A DNA stretch of 64,000 nucleotides, from positions 43,448 through 107,447 of the IMG/VR virus record IMGVR_UViG_3300044613_002638; one strand, written 5' to 3'. Position numbers and translations under genes: made by a program. Shown here piece after piece: positions 44,891 to 53,200 of the stretch. This DNA is from a virus. Positions within the stretch are counted from its first letter, which is position 1; each line of letters begins with the position of its first letter. The notes below the pieces were generated by a model. The model ran no database searches. It worked only from the letters and a program-made list of their open reading frames with translations, and was not told the DNA's origin.

Positions 44891-46275
44891 TAATTATCTG
44901 CCTTGGGTCTTAAAGCCTGGCTTAAACTTTGCCTACTAGTGACTTCGCCAGTGTTGTTTACAAATGTACTGGTGTTATTAATAAAGTAACTACGTAATGT
45001 AGTGTTATCAGGACCTTGAGTTAGTGTAGTCCTTACATTATCTTCTATTTTTACCCAGCGTCTGCCGTCCCATCTAAATAACCTATTAGGCAGATAATCA
45101 GTGCGTAAAGCATAATCGCCTACTAGCGGATTATTAGGAAATGCTATTCCAGAAAATACTGGTAAACCATTTGGTGCTGAGCCTGTGCCGGTTAAGTAAC
45201 CTTGAACAGTAGCATCAGGACTTTCAATGCCGCTGTCGGCATCTACTGTAACATTATCTCCTGTTGAAATATTGTTATCAGCCGAAACACCTGATGGGTC
45301 TCCTGGACTACCATCGGGTTGGGTAGGTTTGATGTATAAAGTGCTAATGTCATAACCACTAAACGGAACATTAGTTTCTGCTTCACGTAATATCGCATCA
45401 TTAATTTCTATGTACTTGTTTACAATGCTAGATACAGATCCCAATGATACATTGCCTGTATTTCCTGTTATTGGATCAATATCAACTTTTATTTGATTTA
45501 AAATATCTTTATATTCTTGACTATCTGTAAGTGGATTTATTTTAACACGCCATAAATGCGGCCACCATGTTGCAGAATATCCTTCTGCAGCATTATTACA
45601 ATCACTAATTACATAGTATCTTTTTAGAGCCACTGGTATGCTATCATCAAGGGGGTAGTAATCTTTAAGATGCATGAGTTCAATGACATCACCTGGCATT
45701 AATTTTCTGCCTAAACTAGCAACTAAGTCATTAATATGAAACACCATGAATAAAGTTCCAGTTTGCAGGAACATGCCAAATTGGCTGAGATCAAATGTTA
45801 CGTCTTGTGTTTGATATATCCCTCGCAATGAATAAACATTAGGATCATATTTTCTATCACGATTTTCTAAAAACAAAAGATCTTGTATGTTAAGAGCAGA
45901 TTCATTAATATAGCTAGGCTTGGCTGCATCAGTATAAAATTTTACAGTTGCGCCTGATGACAATGCACTTGTAGTACTAGCGGTAAGTGTTATTGTATTT
46001 GCTGTTTTAGCAGATACCTGGGTACCTGTAGCGATACCAGTAGCAGTTACAAACATACCTAGATCAATGTCTGATGTTGAAGAAAACGAAAGTATGTTGC
46101 CTGCAACGGGCTGGGCCGAACTTGTTGTTTTTGTTAAATTTTGCTCAGTTGTACCAAGATATTTGTGTACCAAGATGCCAGTTCCGCCAACAGTGAACAT
46201 TTCACTGATATTGCGGTCAATGTATTTGTAGTCGTTACTATGAGCTCCGTCTTTCCAAAGCGATAATCTTGGCAC
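44890..46275 (-). CDS. 14: Neck protein (gp14-like)
   Basis: 461 residues starting with GTG at 46275 (MPRLSLWKDGAHSNDYKYID), with AACAGGAAACAATT before it as a ribosome-binding region. The core FLENRDRKYDPNVY near 130, then GMFLQTGTLFMVFHINDLVA and LMPGDVIELMHLKDYYPLDD, is what I recall of gp14-like neck proteins in aquatic T4-like phages; similarity to T4 gp14 itself is low. It has an inserted Thr/Ala-rich segment near 50-110 and an LFRWDGRRWVKIED module near 400. Pairing with gp15 supports the call. It joins the head to the tail. Confidence 0.62.
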   Translation of the reverse strand: MPRLSLWKDGAHSNDYKYIDRNISEMFTVGGTGILVHKYLGTTEQNLTKTTSSAQPVAGNILSFSSTSDIDLGMFVTATGIATGTQVSAKTANTITLTASTTSALSSGATVKFYTDAAKPSYINESALNIQDLLFLENRDRKYDPNVYSLRGIYQTQDVTFDLSQFGMFLQTGTLFMVFHINDLVASLGRKLMPGDVIELMHLKDYYPLDDSIPVALKRYYVISDCNNAAEGYSATWWPHLWRVKINPLTDSQEYKDILNQIKVDIDPITGNTGNVSLGSVSSIVNKYIEINDAILREAETNVPFSGYDISTLYIKPTQPDGSPGDPSGVSADNNISTGDNVTVDADSGIESPDATVQGYLTGTGSAPNGLPVFSGIAFPNNPLVGDYALRTDYLPNRLFRWDGRRWVKIEDNVRTTLTQGPDNTTLRSYFINNTSTFVNNTGEVTSRQSLSQALRPKADN

Positions 46276-46295
46276 AATTGTTTCCTGTTATCTAG

Positions 46296-46301
46296 TATTT
46301 A
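46296..46301 (-). promoter_or_regulatory. Late promoter motif TAAATA on the minus strand before gp14
   Basis: The minus strand reads CGCTAAATACTAG, 20 bases before the GTG of gp14. This is the usual spacing, showing that gp14-gp15-Nudix is a leftward late unit. Confidence 0.65.
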
Positions 46302-46314
46302 GCGGACACCAAAA

Positions 46315-46343
46315 TTGACACAAATTAGGCAATGCTATATACT
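46315..46343 (+). promoter_or_regulatory. Near-consensus sigma70-type promoter
   Basis: TTGACA (46315-46320), 17 bases, TATACT (46338-46343). This is a host-type promoter in a late region. The predicted start of transcription is at or next to ATG 46349, so the mRNA may be leaderless. Confidence 0.75.
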
Positions 46344-46348
46344 ATATT

Positions 46349-46630
46349 ATGAGTGATTTTAATTCTCTCGACGACTGGCCGGCTATAGATAGCCAAATTA
46401 GACGCAATCTATGGGCCATGTACAACTTGGCAAACAAACGTCAGCTGGAGCGTATGTACAGAAATTTGGAGGCAAGTGTAAATGAACTTAGCCGGTTAAA
46501 TGTTGATAGACGTAGGTACGGACACTCTGTACGCTATGACGAACAGTTAACAAAAGTGCAACAAGAGTTGCAAGAATTGCAAGGTTGGCTAATGTTTGGT
46601 GCCCTACTTGACCAAAAACCCAAAGAGTAG
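46349..46630 (+). CDS. Small unknown protein behind a sigma70-type promoter
   Basis: 93 residues: MSDFNSLDDWPAIDSQIRRN, then a long charged amphipathic helix (RQLERMYRNLEASVNELSRL and QLTKVQQELQELQG). No domain is recognised. ATG 46349 lacks any ribosome-binding site and begins at the expected transcription start; an internal ATG at 46418 (MYNLANK) is an alternative start. The divergent gene is gp14. The promoter suggests early expression. Confidence 0.65.
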   Translation: MSDFNSLDDWPAIDSQIRRNLWAMYNLANKRQLERMYRNLEASVNELSRLNVDRRRYGHSVRYDEQLTKVQQELQELQGWLMFGALLDQKPKE

Positions 46631-46636
46631 TATAAT
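46608..46636 (+). promoter_or_regulatory. Sigma70-type promoter
   Basis: TTGACC (46608-46613), 17 bases, TATAAT (46631-46636), straddling the end of the small gene and serving ATG 46666. Confidence 0.72.
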
Positions 46637-46665
46637 TATATTTTATACAACTCAAGGAGTTTGTA

Positions 46666-47835
46666 ATGGCACTTGCACAGTCTATCAAAGCACCCAAAAA
46701 AGCCCCACCAAAAAAGCGTGATCCACTGTTCGCTGATGAGAAGCACACAGGACGTGAACCAGTGTGGGATACTGAACGAGCACTTGCAATGACGCAAGAA
46801 GAATTCGATCATCACTTGCGTAAAAGTTTTTTCTACTACAATTATTTTTATAGTACCAAAGACCTAAAAAAATATGTAGTAGATTGGATGAAGGATCATT
46901 ATAGCAAAGTAGATGTCAGTCGCTTTATTCGTAGTAGCGATCGACTACTTCCTATCACTGTTTGTAGTTTGATTAAAGCACACAAACAAGGCATGCCGTT
47001 GCGTGACAAAGAATTGAACTACGTTCGGGACCGCATAGACGAAATCTTGGGCAGTGATATTCCAGAAGAAGTTGTACAAAATACCGCAGTGGTTGCACCT
47101 GCTGCTGTAAAAACTATCCAAGATCGTCTTAATGAAAAAACCAGCGAACATCTAGGACACTTTGAAGGCTTGTATGACGAAGTAGTGGCAGGTGGCACAG
47201 TTGACCCAAAAGCTTACGACTATCTAGTAAGCAATGCAGTGCCGCAAAGTCAAATTAAAAAGTTTGAAGATTTGTTCTTAGCTCGCAAAACTGAACTAGG
47301 CGAAGCACTAGGTCGGGCTGACGAACAAATAGCCGAAGCATATCGTCACTACAAGGCTTCTGACTATAAGCGCCATCATGCGTTTATTCAAAGTATATTA
47401 GACGCACTAGACCAGTATCGTAATGTCAAGAAAGCAACTAAAAAAGCTCGTGTCAAACGGGCACCTAATAAAGAAAAGGTTGTTAGCAAGCTCAAGTATT
47501 TAAAAGAAGAAAAGACACTAAAATTGGTGTCTATAAATCCGGTAGATATTATTGGTGCACAAGAATTATGGTGTTATAACACTAAAACTCGTAAATTATA
47601 CAAGTATGTTGCTGATAGTGTAACTGGACCTTTGGGCATCAAAGGTACTTCACTGACTGGCTACAATGAATCTTCAAGCATTGGCAAAACACTTAGAAAG
47701 CCCGAAGAAAAGCTAAAAGAGTTCTTCAAAGCTACCAAAGTGCAATTGCGTAAATTCTTAGAAGATATCAAAGCCACAGAAACGCTAGGCAATGGACGTT
47801 TAAATTCAGATACCATTCTCCTTAAAGTGCAATAA
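46666..47835 (+). CDS. Basic conserved phage protein, unknown function
   Basis: 389 residues, lysine-rich, starting MALAQSIKAPKKAPPKKRDP after a strong AAGGAG six bases upstream. A helical middle (LRKSFFYYNYFYSTKDLKKY, DYKRHHAFIQSILDALDQYR) is followed by a KKATKKARVKRAPNKEK basic stretch. The C-terminal part (ELWCYNTKTRKLYKYVADS then GTSLTGYNESSSIGKTLRKP) looks like a folded domain. From memory, similar proteins occur near gp13 in aquatic T4-like phages. The basic content suggests nucleic-acid binding, which is inference. A sigma70-type promoter lies upstream. Confidence 0.72.
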   Translation: MALAQSIKAPKKAPPKKRDPLFADEKHTGREPVWDTERALAMTQEEFDHHLRKSFFYYNYFYSTKDLKKYVVDWMKDHYSKVDVSRFIRSSDRLLPITVCSLIKAHKQGMPLRDKELNYVRDRIDEILGSDIPEEVVQNTAVVAPAAVKTIQDRLNEKTSEHLGHFEGLYDEVVAGGTVDPKAYDYLVSNAVPQSQIKKFEDLFLARKTELGEALGRADEQIAEAYRHYKASDYKRHHAFIQSILDALDQYRNVKKATKKARVKRAPNKEKVVSKLKYLKEEKTLKLVSINPVDIIGAQELWCYNTKTRKLYKYVADSVTGPLGIKGTSLTGYNESSSIGKTLRKPEEKLKEFFKATKVQLRKFLEDIKATETLGNGRLNSDTILLKVQ

Positions 47836-47838
47836 ATA
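47833..47838 (+). promoter_or_regulatory. Late promoter motif overlapping a stop codon
   Basis: CAATAAATACG; TAA is the stop of the basic protein and gp13 begins 22 bases downstream. Early and late units meet here. Confidence 0.65.
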
Positions 47839-47860
47839 CGTTGTACTTTAGGATATATGG

Positions 47861-48781
47861 ATGTCTAACCCTTTTACTGGTAATGTAGTTCCTGATACAA
47901 CTTATTTTTACGCCAATGGCGTGTTGAAATCAGATAGTCTTTATAACCCTGCTACTGGATCTGGTGTAGGGCATATTGAGTTTGACGAAAACGCAGAATG
48001 GTTAGACTCGCTTAACAAGCGTCGAGCCGCAATTACAGACTACATCAGGATGAGGCTCGGCGATGGTATTGTTGATGTAGAACTCGACAAGGAGCATTAC
48101 GAAATGTCCATTGATCAGGCTTTGCTAAAATATAGACAGCGAGCTGGGAATAGTCAAGAAGAAAGCTATGCATTCTTAAAATTATTTCCTGAAACACAGG
48201 AAATCATACTGCCTAGTGTTGTTATGGATGTTAGAGCTGCATATAGACGCGGCATTGGGTCAGTTTCGGGCACAACTGCTAGTCAATTTGAACCATTTGC
48301 ATCAGGTTATTTAAATACCTATATGCTAGTGGCAGGGCGTGTGGGCGGATTGCTGAATTACGAATTGTTTGTTGATTATCAAAAACTAGCCATGCGTATG
48401 TTTGGCGGTTATTTAAACTATACATTTAACAAAACAACTAAAAAACTTACACTGATTAGAAAAATTCCTTTTGCAGGAGCTAATTCTAATCCCAATGATT
48501 TTGAAGATGTATTACTGCACTTGTATAACTACAAGCCAGATAGTATGTTATTAAACGACTATCAGGCATTTCCTTGGATACAAGAATATGCCTATAGTTT
48601 TGCCAAACGAATAGTAGGCGAAGCTAGAGAAAAATTTGCTAGTATTGCAGGACCACAAGGTGGTACGCAACTAAACGGTGCCACACTTAAAGGTGAAGCT
48701 ACCGCTGAAATGGAAAAGTTGGAACAAGAATTGAAAGATTATGTTGATGGTTCTTATCCAATGACATGGGTGATAGGCTAA
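47861..48781 (+). CDS. 13: Neck protein (gp13-like)
   Basis: 306 residues, against 309 in T4. It joins the head to the tail via the neck. The block RRAAITDYIRMRLGDGIVDV then EHYEMSIDQALLKYRQRAGN (about 50-95) is the typical gp13 start, preceded here by a ~45-residue extension. QEIILPSVVMDVRAAYRRGI and the later WIQEYAYSFAKRIVGEAREK also fit. It is on the plus strand although gp14 and gp15 are on the minus strand. Confidence 0.85.
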   Translation: MSNPFTGNVVPDTTYFYANGVLKSDSLYNPATGSGVGHIEFDENAEWLDSLNKRRAAITDYIRMRLGDGIVDVELDKEHYEMSIDQALLKYRQRAGNSQEESYAFLKLFPETQEIILPSVVMDVRAAYRRGIGSVSGTTASQFEPFASGYLNTYMLVAGRVGGLLNYELFVDYQKLAMRMFGGYLNYTFNKTTKKLTLIRKIPFAGANSNPNDFEDVLLHLYNYKPDSMLLNDYQAFPWIQEYAYSFAKRIVGEAREKFASIAGPQGGTQLNGATLKGEATAEMEKLEQELKDYVDGSYPMTWVIG

Positions 48782-49155
48782 TGAAAATTAAAGATATTAT
48801 TGTTGAAACGGCAGGAGAATTAAGTAAGCGTCAACGTTTTGCAATGCGCGGACTCAATCGATTTACAGATGGTAAAAAATGGAACAGCGATTATACACTC
48901 TATCGCTTAGGACTTGCATTAGCAGCCACTGATGGTAAAACTATGCCGCCGGTGGATGAAGAATCCTGGTTAGGTAAGTGGAAAGCTACCGCCCCATACA
49001 GCAAAGAAGAACAAGATATGTTGAAATTAGCGTACAAACAGGTACATGCTAACTACGAAGACATGAACAATGGTGATATGCGTAGTCAGGAGGGACCGAC
49101 GATTAACAAAAGCAGTCCGGTACCAAAAAAAATAAAAAACAAATATGGTGTTTGA
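48781..49155 (+). CDS. Small virion-cluster protein, unknown function
   Basis: 124 residues from ATG 48781, which directly overlaps the gp13 stop (CTAATG). A longer in-frame start at 48766 overlaps gp13 and is less likely. MKIKDIIVE at the start is a short N-terminal tag seen on several virion genes of aquatic T4-like phages. NSDYTLYRLGLALAATDGKT near 32 is the most conserved-looking part. The C-terminus is basic. No function is known. Confidence 0.68.
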   Translation: MKIKDIIVETAGELSKRQRFAMRGLNRFTDGKKWNSDYTLYRLGLALAATDGKTMPPVDEESWLGKWKATAPYSKEEQDMLKLAYKQVHANYEDMNNGDMRSQEGPTINKSSPVPKKIKNKYGV

Positions 49156-49179
49156 CTTGCACTTACACTGTAGTATAAT
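49152..49179 (+). promoter_or_regulatory. Sigma70-type promoter before dNMP kinase
   Basis: TTGACT (49152-49157), 16 bases, TATAAT (49174-49179), overlapping the stop of the preceding gene. The predicted start is near 49186, inside the first arm of the following hairpin. Confidence 0.75.
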
Positions 49180-49180
49180 A

Positions 49181-49202
49181 TGCTCCTTAGGGGGCATTTT
49201 TT
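49181..49202 (+). promoter_or_regulatory. Hairpin over the dNMP kinase ribosome-binding site
   Basis: TGCTCC/GGGGCA (one G-U pair, extendable by one A-U) with a TTAG loop, then six T. It may act as a terminator for upstream read-through. It also covers the GGGGG ribosome-binding stretch eight bases before ATG 49203. Transcripts from the 49152 promoter would lack the 5' arm. Confidence 0.6.
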
Positions 49203-49862
49203 ATGATTATAGGCATCACAGGATTTATTTCAAGTGGCAAGGACACCGTAGCCAATTATCTAGTGGCAAAACACGGATTTGTAAGAGATAGCTTTGCAGG
49301 AACTCTTAAAGACGCTGTAGCTAAAGTATTTGGATGGGACAGAGAGCTGCTAGAAGGTTTGACCCCCGAAGCTAGAGAATGGCGAGAACAAGTTGATCCA
49401 TGGTGGAGCAAACGTCTGAACATGCCCCGACTTACTCCAAGATTAATGCTCCAACTATGGGGCACTGAAGTCTGTAGGAGCGGATTTCATGATGACATAT
49501 GGATAGCCAGCTTAGAAAACAGGTTGCGTAAAACCACTGAAGACATTGTAATTAGTGATGTAAGATTCCCTAACGAAATAGCAGCAATAAGAAAACACGG
49601 TGGCATATGTATATGGGTAAAACGAGGCCCACTACCAGAGTGGTATGAGTGTGCATTACGAGAAAATACTACCCGTGAAGATAGGCAATGGCTGTTAGAG
49701 GATGCAGGGCAATTAATGCCGCAACGTTACCCTCTAGTGCATGCTAGTGAATGGGCTTGGATTGGGCAGACTTTTAACTACGAAATAGAAAATAACGGCT
49801 CAATCGAGGAACTATATCTAAAAGTCAATAATCTGCTACTAGCGGACTCTCACGCCAGGTAG
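49203..49862 (+). CDS. Deoxynucleoside monophosphate kinase (T4 gene 1-like)
   Basis: 219 residues. The P-loop GFISSGKDT is at 7-15, followed by VANYLVAKHGFVRDSFAGTL and VFGWDRELLEGLTPEAREWR, typical of T4-type dNMP kinase. TPRLMLQLWGTEVCRSGFHD near 78 and ISDVRFPNEIAAIRKHGG near 118 are substrate and lid regions. It phosphorylates dNMPs to supply phage DNA synthesis. It is an early-type metabolic gene inside the late region and has its own sigma70-type promoter. Its 3' end overlaps the convergent gene by 38 bases. Confidence 0.9.
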   Translation: MIIGITGFISSGKDTVANYLVAKHGFVRDSFAGTLKDAVAKVFGWDRELLEGLTPEAREWREQVDPWWSKRLNMPRLTPRLMLQLWGTEVCRSGFHDDIWIASLENRLRKTTEDIVISDVRFPNEIAAIRKHGGICIWVKRGPLPEWYECALRENTTREDRQWLLEDAGQLMPQRYPLVHASEWAWIGQTFNYEIENNGSIEELYLKVNNLLLADSHAR

Positions 49863-50169
49863 TCTTAGTAAGATTTAGTTCTATTCTACAATTGGCGCAA
49901 ATACTTCGCAAATTTAACCAATTGTTATTTTTTAAATTACCGTCAATATAAAATACAAATATTTGATTTGAGATTTTAGCACTAAAGTTACATCTTTCAC
50001 AAACCAACTTTTTTTTATATCCGGTTTTAGTCCACCCTGGTTGTTCTTTAGTTCGTTTGGTTTTTCTAGCACAACTAGCACAAATTTTTCTGTAATAAAT
50101 TTTATTACCGGCTTTATAATTTACAGCGGCAAAATTTCCTTTACAAATAGTACATAGAGGTCTAAGCAT
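49825..50169 (-). CDS. HNH-like zinc-binding protein
   Basis: 114 residues with four CxxC pairs (6/9, 30/33, 57/60, 91/94), enough for two zinc sites. The C-terminal FYIDGNLKNNNWLNLRSICANC resembles the last part of HNH endonuclease domains (usual form DGNxxNNxxxNLxxLCxxCH), but the leading His is Tyr, so nuclease activity is uncertain. Similar small proteins are scattered in aquatic T4-like phages. It is on the minus strand between two plus-strand genes. Confidence 0.65.
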   Translation of the reverse strand: MLRPLCTICKGNFAAVNYKAGNKIYYRKICASCARKTKRTKEQPGWTKTGYKKKLVCERCNFSAKISNQIFVFYIDGNLKNNNWLNLRSICANCRIELNLTKTTWRESPLVADY

Positions 50170-50175
50170 ACTAGG

Positions 50176-50181
50176 TATTTA
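50176..50181 (-). promoter_or_regulatory. Late-like TATAAATA motif on the minus strand
   Basis: The minus strand reads CATATAAATACC, a full T4 late consensus TATAAATA, six bases before the ATG of the HNH-like gene. The short spacing means a very short leader. Confidence 0.45.
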
Positions 50182-50235
50182 TATGTAAAACCTTTCAAAG
50201 GCACCTTATATCTGGTTAAAATAATATCCTTTTAA

Positions 50236-50241
50236 TAAATA
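50236..50241 (+). promoter_or_regulatory. Late promoter motif TAAATA before tail sheath
   Basis: TTAATAAATACTTG lies 30 bases before ATG 50272, with AAAGGAAA as the ribosome-binding site. Confidence 0.62.
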
Positions 50242-50271
50242 CTTGAAAATGTTTTGTTAAAGGAAAAAAAC

Positions 50272-53200
50272 ATGGCACTAGTATCTCCAGGTTTAGAAAT
50301 TACCGTTACCGACGAAAGTCAATATGTTCCAGGCGCTGTAGGAACAGTTCCCTTAATTATTATGGCTACCGCTCAGGATAAGTCTAATCCATCAGGTGGA
50401 TCCGCTACGGATACTACCGCAGCTAGAGCAGGTAAATTGTTGTCATATTCAAGTCAACGTGAATTGATAGCATCTATGGGTTATCCAAGCTTTAAACAAA
50501 GCGCGGCAGGAACTCCGCTACATGGCGATGAAAGAAATGAATATGGATTAATGACAGCCTACAATGTGTTAGGTAATGTCAATAGAATTTATGCTATCCG
50601 TGCAGATGTAGATTTGGATGCATTAGAAGCTACAACTGTAAGACCTGTTGGCTCTGTTGCTGATGGAACTCATTGGATGGATCTTACTGAAAGTGTTTGG
50701 GGTATTAACGAATGGGATGCAATTAATAGTGTATTCACATTGAAGACACCTTTGTTGATTACAACGACCACTAATCAGACATTATCAGGTGGCATTTATG
50801 TTCCTAACAGCAGTGTTGGACAAATTGGTAGTTATGCAGTGTCGTTTGGTACTGGTAGTAATGCAATTTTGTTCTATAAAAATAGAAACAATACCTGGGT
50901 AAGGATTGGAACAGATGCGTGGGCTCAGAGTTGGCCAACAATTAAAGGCACAGTGACATTTGCAACAAGTGCCACTACAGCTATTCCAGCTAGCACTCCG
51001 GCTGCTGCACTGACAATTAACGGAACAGTTGTAACCGTTGGTAATACAGGTTCGCCAAGAACTATTGCACAAGTGGTTGCTGCAATAAATGGTGCTGGTA
51101 TTACCGGTGTTTCTGCAGCCTATATTGAAAGTAAATTAGAAATTTATGCCACTGACAGTGCTGCCAGCGACGGTGTTACAGCCGACGGCGAAATAACAAT
51201 ATCTAATTCAGCAGGCACTCCAATGGCCAGTTTAGGATTAGGCACTTCTGGTAATACATATGCAAATCCTTTATTAACTTTTGGAACTTTTGCCGGCATT
51301 CCAAATTGGCGTAGTACAGATACTGTACCACGTCCAAGCGGTAGTATCTTTATGAAACTTGGTGCCACTGGTAGTGGAGCAGATATAGTTATTAAAAAGT
51401 ATAGTAGCACTTCTTCGTCGTTCTCGGCTTTAGCTGCACCATTTTACAATAGAGCCGAAGATGCACTTTTTGGTTTAGATCCAGCTGGCGGCGGCAATGG
51501 TATAGTTGCTGGTACAATTTGGATAGCATGGGATCCGTTACGTGATGATACAAACGGTTTTAAACCTTTCCGTAGAAGAGTAACAGGAGCAACATCCGTA
51601 AGCGGAAGTATACTTGGTGCTAACCCATTTACAAACGGCGAACAAATCAAAATTGGTGTAACATCAATCGGAACTGATACAATTACAGAATATACTATTA
51701 CTCTTACAGGAACGACACCTACAAGTTTTGTATCTGATATATTAGCAGTAGATATTCCAGAATTAAATGTAAGTGTAACAAACAACATTATTACGTTCAC
51801 GCACATTTATGGCGGAGACATTTATCTAACTGATGTTAGTGGTACTCCTACTGCCGATGCAGGATTTACAAGTAATACAACTGGTACAATTGCATATGGT
51901 TCAGTTTTAGCGTTAACTAATTGGCAATCACTGACCTACACTTACAGCACTACAGAACCATACCAGGCACCCGATGATGGTACTCTATGGTATTACAGCG
52001 ACCCTGCTAGCGTTGATATTATGATCAATGACATTGGCGGATGGAGAGGTTATAGAAGTTCTTACTGGTCAGGTAAAACTGATGCAAGAGGTTATGAACT
52101 AGAAAATACTGATCCAGAAGGCGTGATTGTTAGTGCTAGCCAACCAGAATATCAAAGCGATGGTGTTACTGCTCTTGTAGCAGGAGATCTTTGGTTAGAT
52201 AGTGGAGATTTAGAAAATTATCCAGTTATATATCGTTATGATGGCACAGAATGGGTATTAATTGATAATACAGATCAAGTTGGCCAAAATGGTATTTTGT
52301 TTGCTGATGCACGTTGGGATACTGATGGCACAACAGATATTATTACAGGGTCATTGCCAGCTATTACAGATTTATTGGCCAGTGACTACATTGACCAAGA
52401 TGCGCCGGACTACAGATTATATCCGCGAGGAATGTTATTGTTTAATCTAAGACGTAGCGGGTATAATGTTAAACAGTTTGTGAGTAACAAATTTAATGCT
52501 CAAGCCTATCCTGAATTGCCAACTGTACCTGGTGCCGGCGGATCGTTACCTACTGTAAAAGACACATGGCAAACGGCTAGCGGATTGAAAAATAACGGTA
52601 GTCCATACATGGGTAGACAAGCGCAAAGACGCATGGTTACAGCAGCAATGCAGGCAGCTATACTAGCTAATACTGAAGTGAGAGAAGATCAGTTTCAGTT
52701 TAACATTATTGCGTGTCCGGGATATCCAGAAGTCATTGATGAAATGATTGCACTTAACAACGATCGTGCCCAAACTGCTTTCGTCATCGGCGACACTCCT
52801 ATGCGACTTGCACCAAACGCAATTGACATTGCAAATTGGAGCAACAACACCAATGGTGATGGACTTGCTACTGCATCTCCATATTTAGGAGTTTATTATC
52901 CTAGTGGATTGTCAAGCGATTTACAAGGCAACGATATTGTTGTGCCAGCAAGTCATTTAGCACTACGAACTATGATTTTTAACGACAATGTTAGTTATCA
53001 ATGGTTCGCTCCGGCAGGTACACGTCGTGGTTTAGTGGACAATGCTAGTAGCATCGGATATATTGATGCAGCCAGTGGCGAATTTGTCTTTGAAGGAGTT
53101 CGTCAAGGTTTACGTGATACCTTATACGAAAATAAAATTAATCCAATTACTAATCTACCAGGTGTAGGCTTAGTAGTTTGGGGACAAAAAACTCGTAACC

